DNA of 64,000 bases, taken from assembly GCF_900106015.1 (NCBI RefSeq), contig NZ_LT629797.1, positions 2,170,001 to 2,234,000 of the forward strand, read 5' to 3'. Both the position numbers and the translations under genes were made by a program. Below the pieces are notes generated by a model. The model saw only the letters and a program-made list of their open reading frames with translations, ran no database searches and was not told the DNA's origin. Position 1 is the stretch's first letter. Each line of letters opens with the position of its first letter. Origin of the DNA: Pseudomonas sihuiensis. Its GTDB lineage: Bacteria > Pseudomonadota > Gammaproteobacteria > Pseudomonadales > Pseudomonadaceae. Below, one piece after another: positions 62,941 to 64,000 of this stretch.

Positions 62941-64000
62941 CACAGCCACTCCGGGTTGATCAGGTTGTAGCCGCCCTTGATCGCCAGCACCTGGTTGCAG
63001 CCGTCCTCGATCATCGAGGCCCGGGCATCGCGGAAGATCTTCTCAACCGGGTACTCGCAGGTCAGGCCATTGCCACCGAACATCTGGATCGCATCGCTGG
63101 CGACCTCGAAGGCGTGCTCGGTAGCGGTGACCTTGGCCAGCATGGCGGCCTGCAAGGCAGGCACCGGCTCGAAGGCATTGAAACGGGCGACACGGCGGGT
63201 CAATGCCTGGGCAGACTCGACCTTGCGCAGCATGTGGAACAGACGTCGTGCCACGTCCTGGTGGCGAATGATCGGCAGGCCGCCCTGCTTACGCTCGTGG
63301 GCATAGGCCAGGGCATGGTCATAGGCAGAGCGCGCCACGCCACTGAAAGTTGCGCCCATCAGCAGGTTGGCATCGGTATGGATGGCGTAGACCGCGCGCT
63401 TGAAATCCTCCGGCCCGGCCAGCAGGTGGTCGATGCTGACCTTGACGTTGTCGAAATACAGCTCGCCCTGCGGCAGTGCGCGCTGGCCGATCTTTTCCAG
63501 CGGCTTGCCACGGGAAACCCCGGGCAGGTGGGTCGGTACCACCACGCAGAAGCCGTGCTGCGGATCAGGGCCATTCGCGGTCTCGGCAGCGCAATAGAGC
63601 ACGCAGAGGTCGGCGATGCTGCCATTGGAGACCCAGGCGGCCTTTTGACCATTGATGACGATATGGCCGTCGCTGACCCGCGCCGTGCAATTGGGGCGGC
63701 CGTAACGACCCTGGGAATGGAACAGTTGCTGGCTGACGTCCAGCGAGTCCGTGCCGTGGTCCGGCTCGGTAATTCCCCAGCAGCCGATCAACTGCTCGGA
63801 GTACTCCTTGAGCACGAACTGGTTACCCATCTTCGCCGCCATGTAGAAGGGCAGCATGCGCGCTGCGGCCGCAATAGCCAGCCCCGCATCTCCCCAACCA
63901 AGCTCTTCGAAGAGGATCGGGAACATCACTGCACGTTGTTCATCGCTGAGGCTGAACAGCAGTTCCAGGCTGATACCCAGCTTGTCGTACTGACTGAAGA
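62940..64000 (-). CDS. acyl-CoA dehydrogenase, 5' end outside window
   Basis: The frame is open through the right edge: before the internal Met at 63929 it reads QYDKLGISLELLFSLSDEQR, so the N-terminus lies beyond 64000. It has GCWGITEPDHGTDSLD, HIVINGQKAAWVSNGSIADL, FSGVARSAYDHALAYAHERKQGG and IQMFGGNGLTCEYPVEKIFRDARASMIEDGCNQVLAI. The catalytic-region Glu is present in MIEDGCNQ rather than the common YEGTNQ, so substrate or family branch is unusual. It is the first visible gene of the minus-strand operon. Confidence 0.92.
   Translation of the reverse strand, partial: FSQYDKLGISLELLFSLSDEQRAVMFPILFEELGWGDAGLAIAAAARMLPFYMAAKMGNQFVLKEYSEQLIGCWGITEPDHGTDSLDVSQQLFHSQGRYGRPNCTARVSDGHIVINGQKAAWVSNGSIADLCVLYCAAETANGPDPQHGFCVVVPTHLPGVSRGKPLEKIGQRALPQGELYFDNVKVSIDHLLAGPEDFKRAVYAIHTDANLLMGATFSGVARSAYDHALAYAHERKQGGLPIIRHQDVARRLFHMLRKVESAQALTRRVARFNAFEPVPALQAAMLAKVTATEHAFEVASDAIQMFGGNGLTCEYPVEKIFRDARASMIEDGCNQVLAIKGGYNLINPEWL

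Overview
The window looks like a Pseudomonas chromosome (GC-rich, Pseudomonas-type RecA, RecX, Rmf, PyrD, CinA and SthA proteins, Shine-Dalgarno starts). No rRNA, tRNA or CRISPR array was seen. Calls come from reading translations and motifs by eye; no database search was possible.

Region 1 (1-8465) is core housekeeping DNA: rlmL (cut by the left edge), rmf with a structured leader, pyrD, small conserved proteins, the recA-recX pair with a LexA box, cinA, and a soluble PAS-PAS chemoreceptor like BdlA.

Region 2 (about 8466-31465) is a stress and envelope block. It starts with a gene-poor stretch, then a PNPase paralogue that has lost its catalytic residues, sthA, an FkbM methyltransferase and patatin pair, a DksA-like protein, a GroEL paralogue without the GGM tail, and dgkA. 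On the minus strand follow two LtaS-like sulfatase-fold enzymes and a membrane protein-sialidase pair. On the plus strand come nhaB with a hairpin-rich leader, a BicA-like SulP carrier, two universal stress proteins flanking cfa, a second DksA-like protein and a NUDIX hydrolase. Together they suggest salt, pH, membrane and protein-quality stress tolerance.

Region 3 (about 31481-48540) is mobile-element territory. A cassette with a strongly folding leader and two small genes (the second QslA-like) lies between two diverged copies of a 164-bp sequence whose hairpins show compensatory changes. Next is a Tn4371-family ICE backbone remnant (ardA, HTH, repA, iterons, parA, RHH protein, traF, relaxase). 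Its expected cargo slot holds a small biosynthetic cluster: 5-aminolevulinate synthase, GNAT, Gfo/Idh oxidoreductase, AsnB amidotransferase and MFS exporter, with a divergent regulator. The backbone resumes with LysR and eexN and then stops: integrase, traG and trb genes are absent. An MbcA/ParS antitoxin with a probable broken partner marks the right edge.

Region 4 (48542-64000) is catabolic: a LysR regulator divergent from an alpha/beta hydrolase, an NmrA-type reductase, thiolase, TetR, acyl-CoA dehydrogenase, a large MalT-type LuxR activator, and a convergent minus-strand operon (acyl-CoA dehydrogenase, SCP2-type thiolase, acyl-CoA ligase, saccharopine-dehydrogenase-like reductase) ending in a clear terminator. 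The genes fit activation and beta-oxidation-like degradation of an unidentified carboxylic acid.
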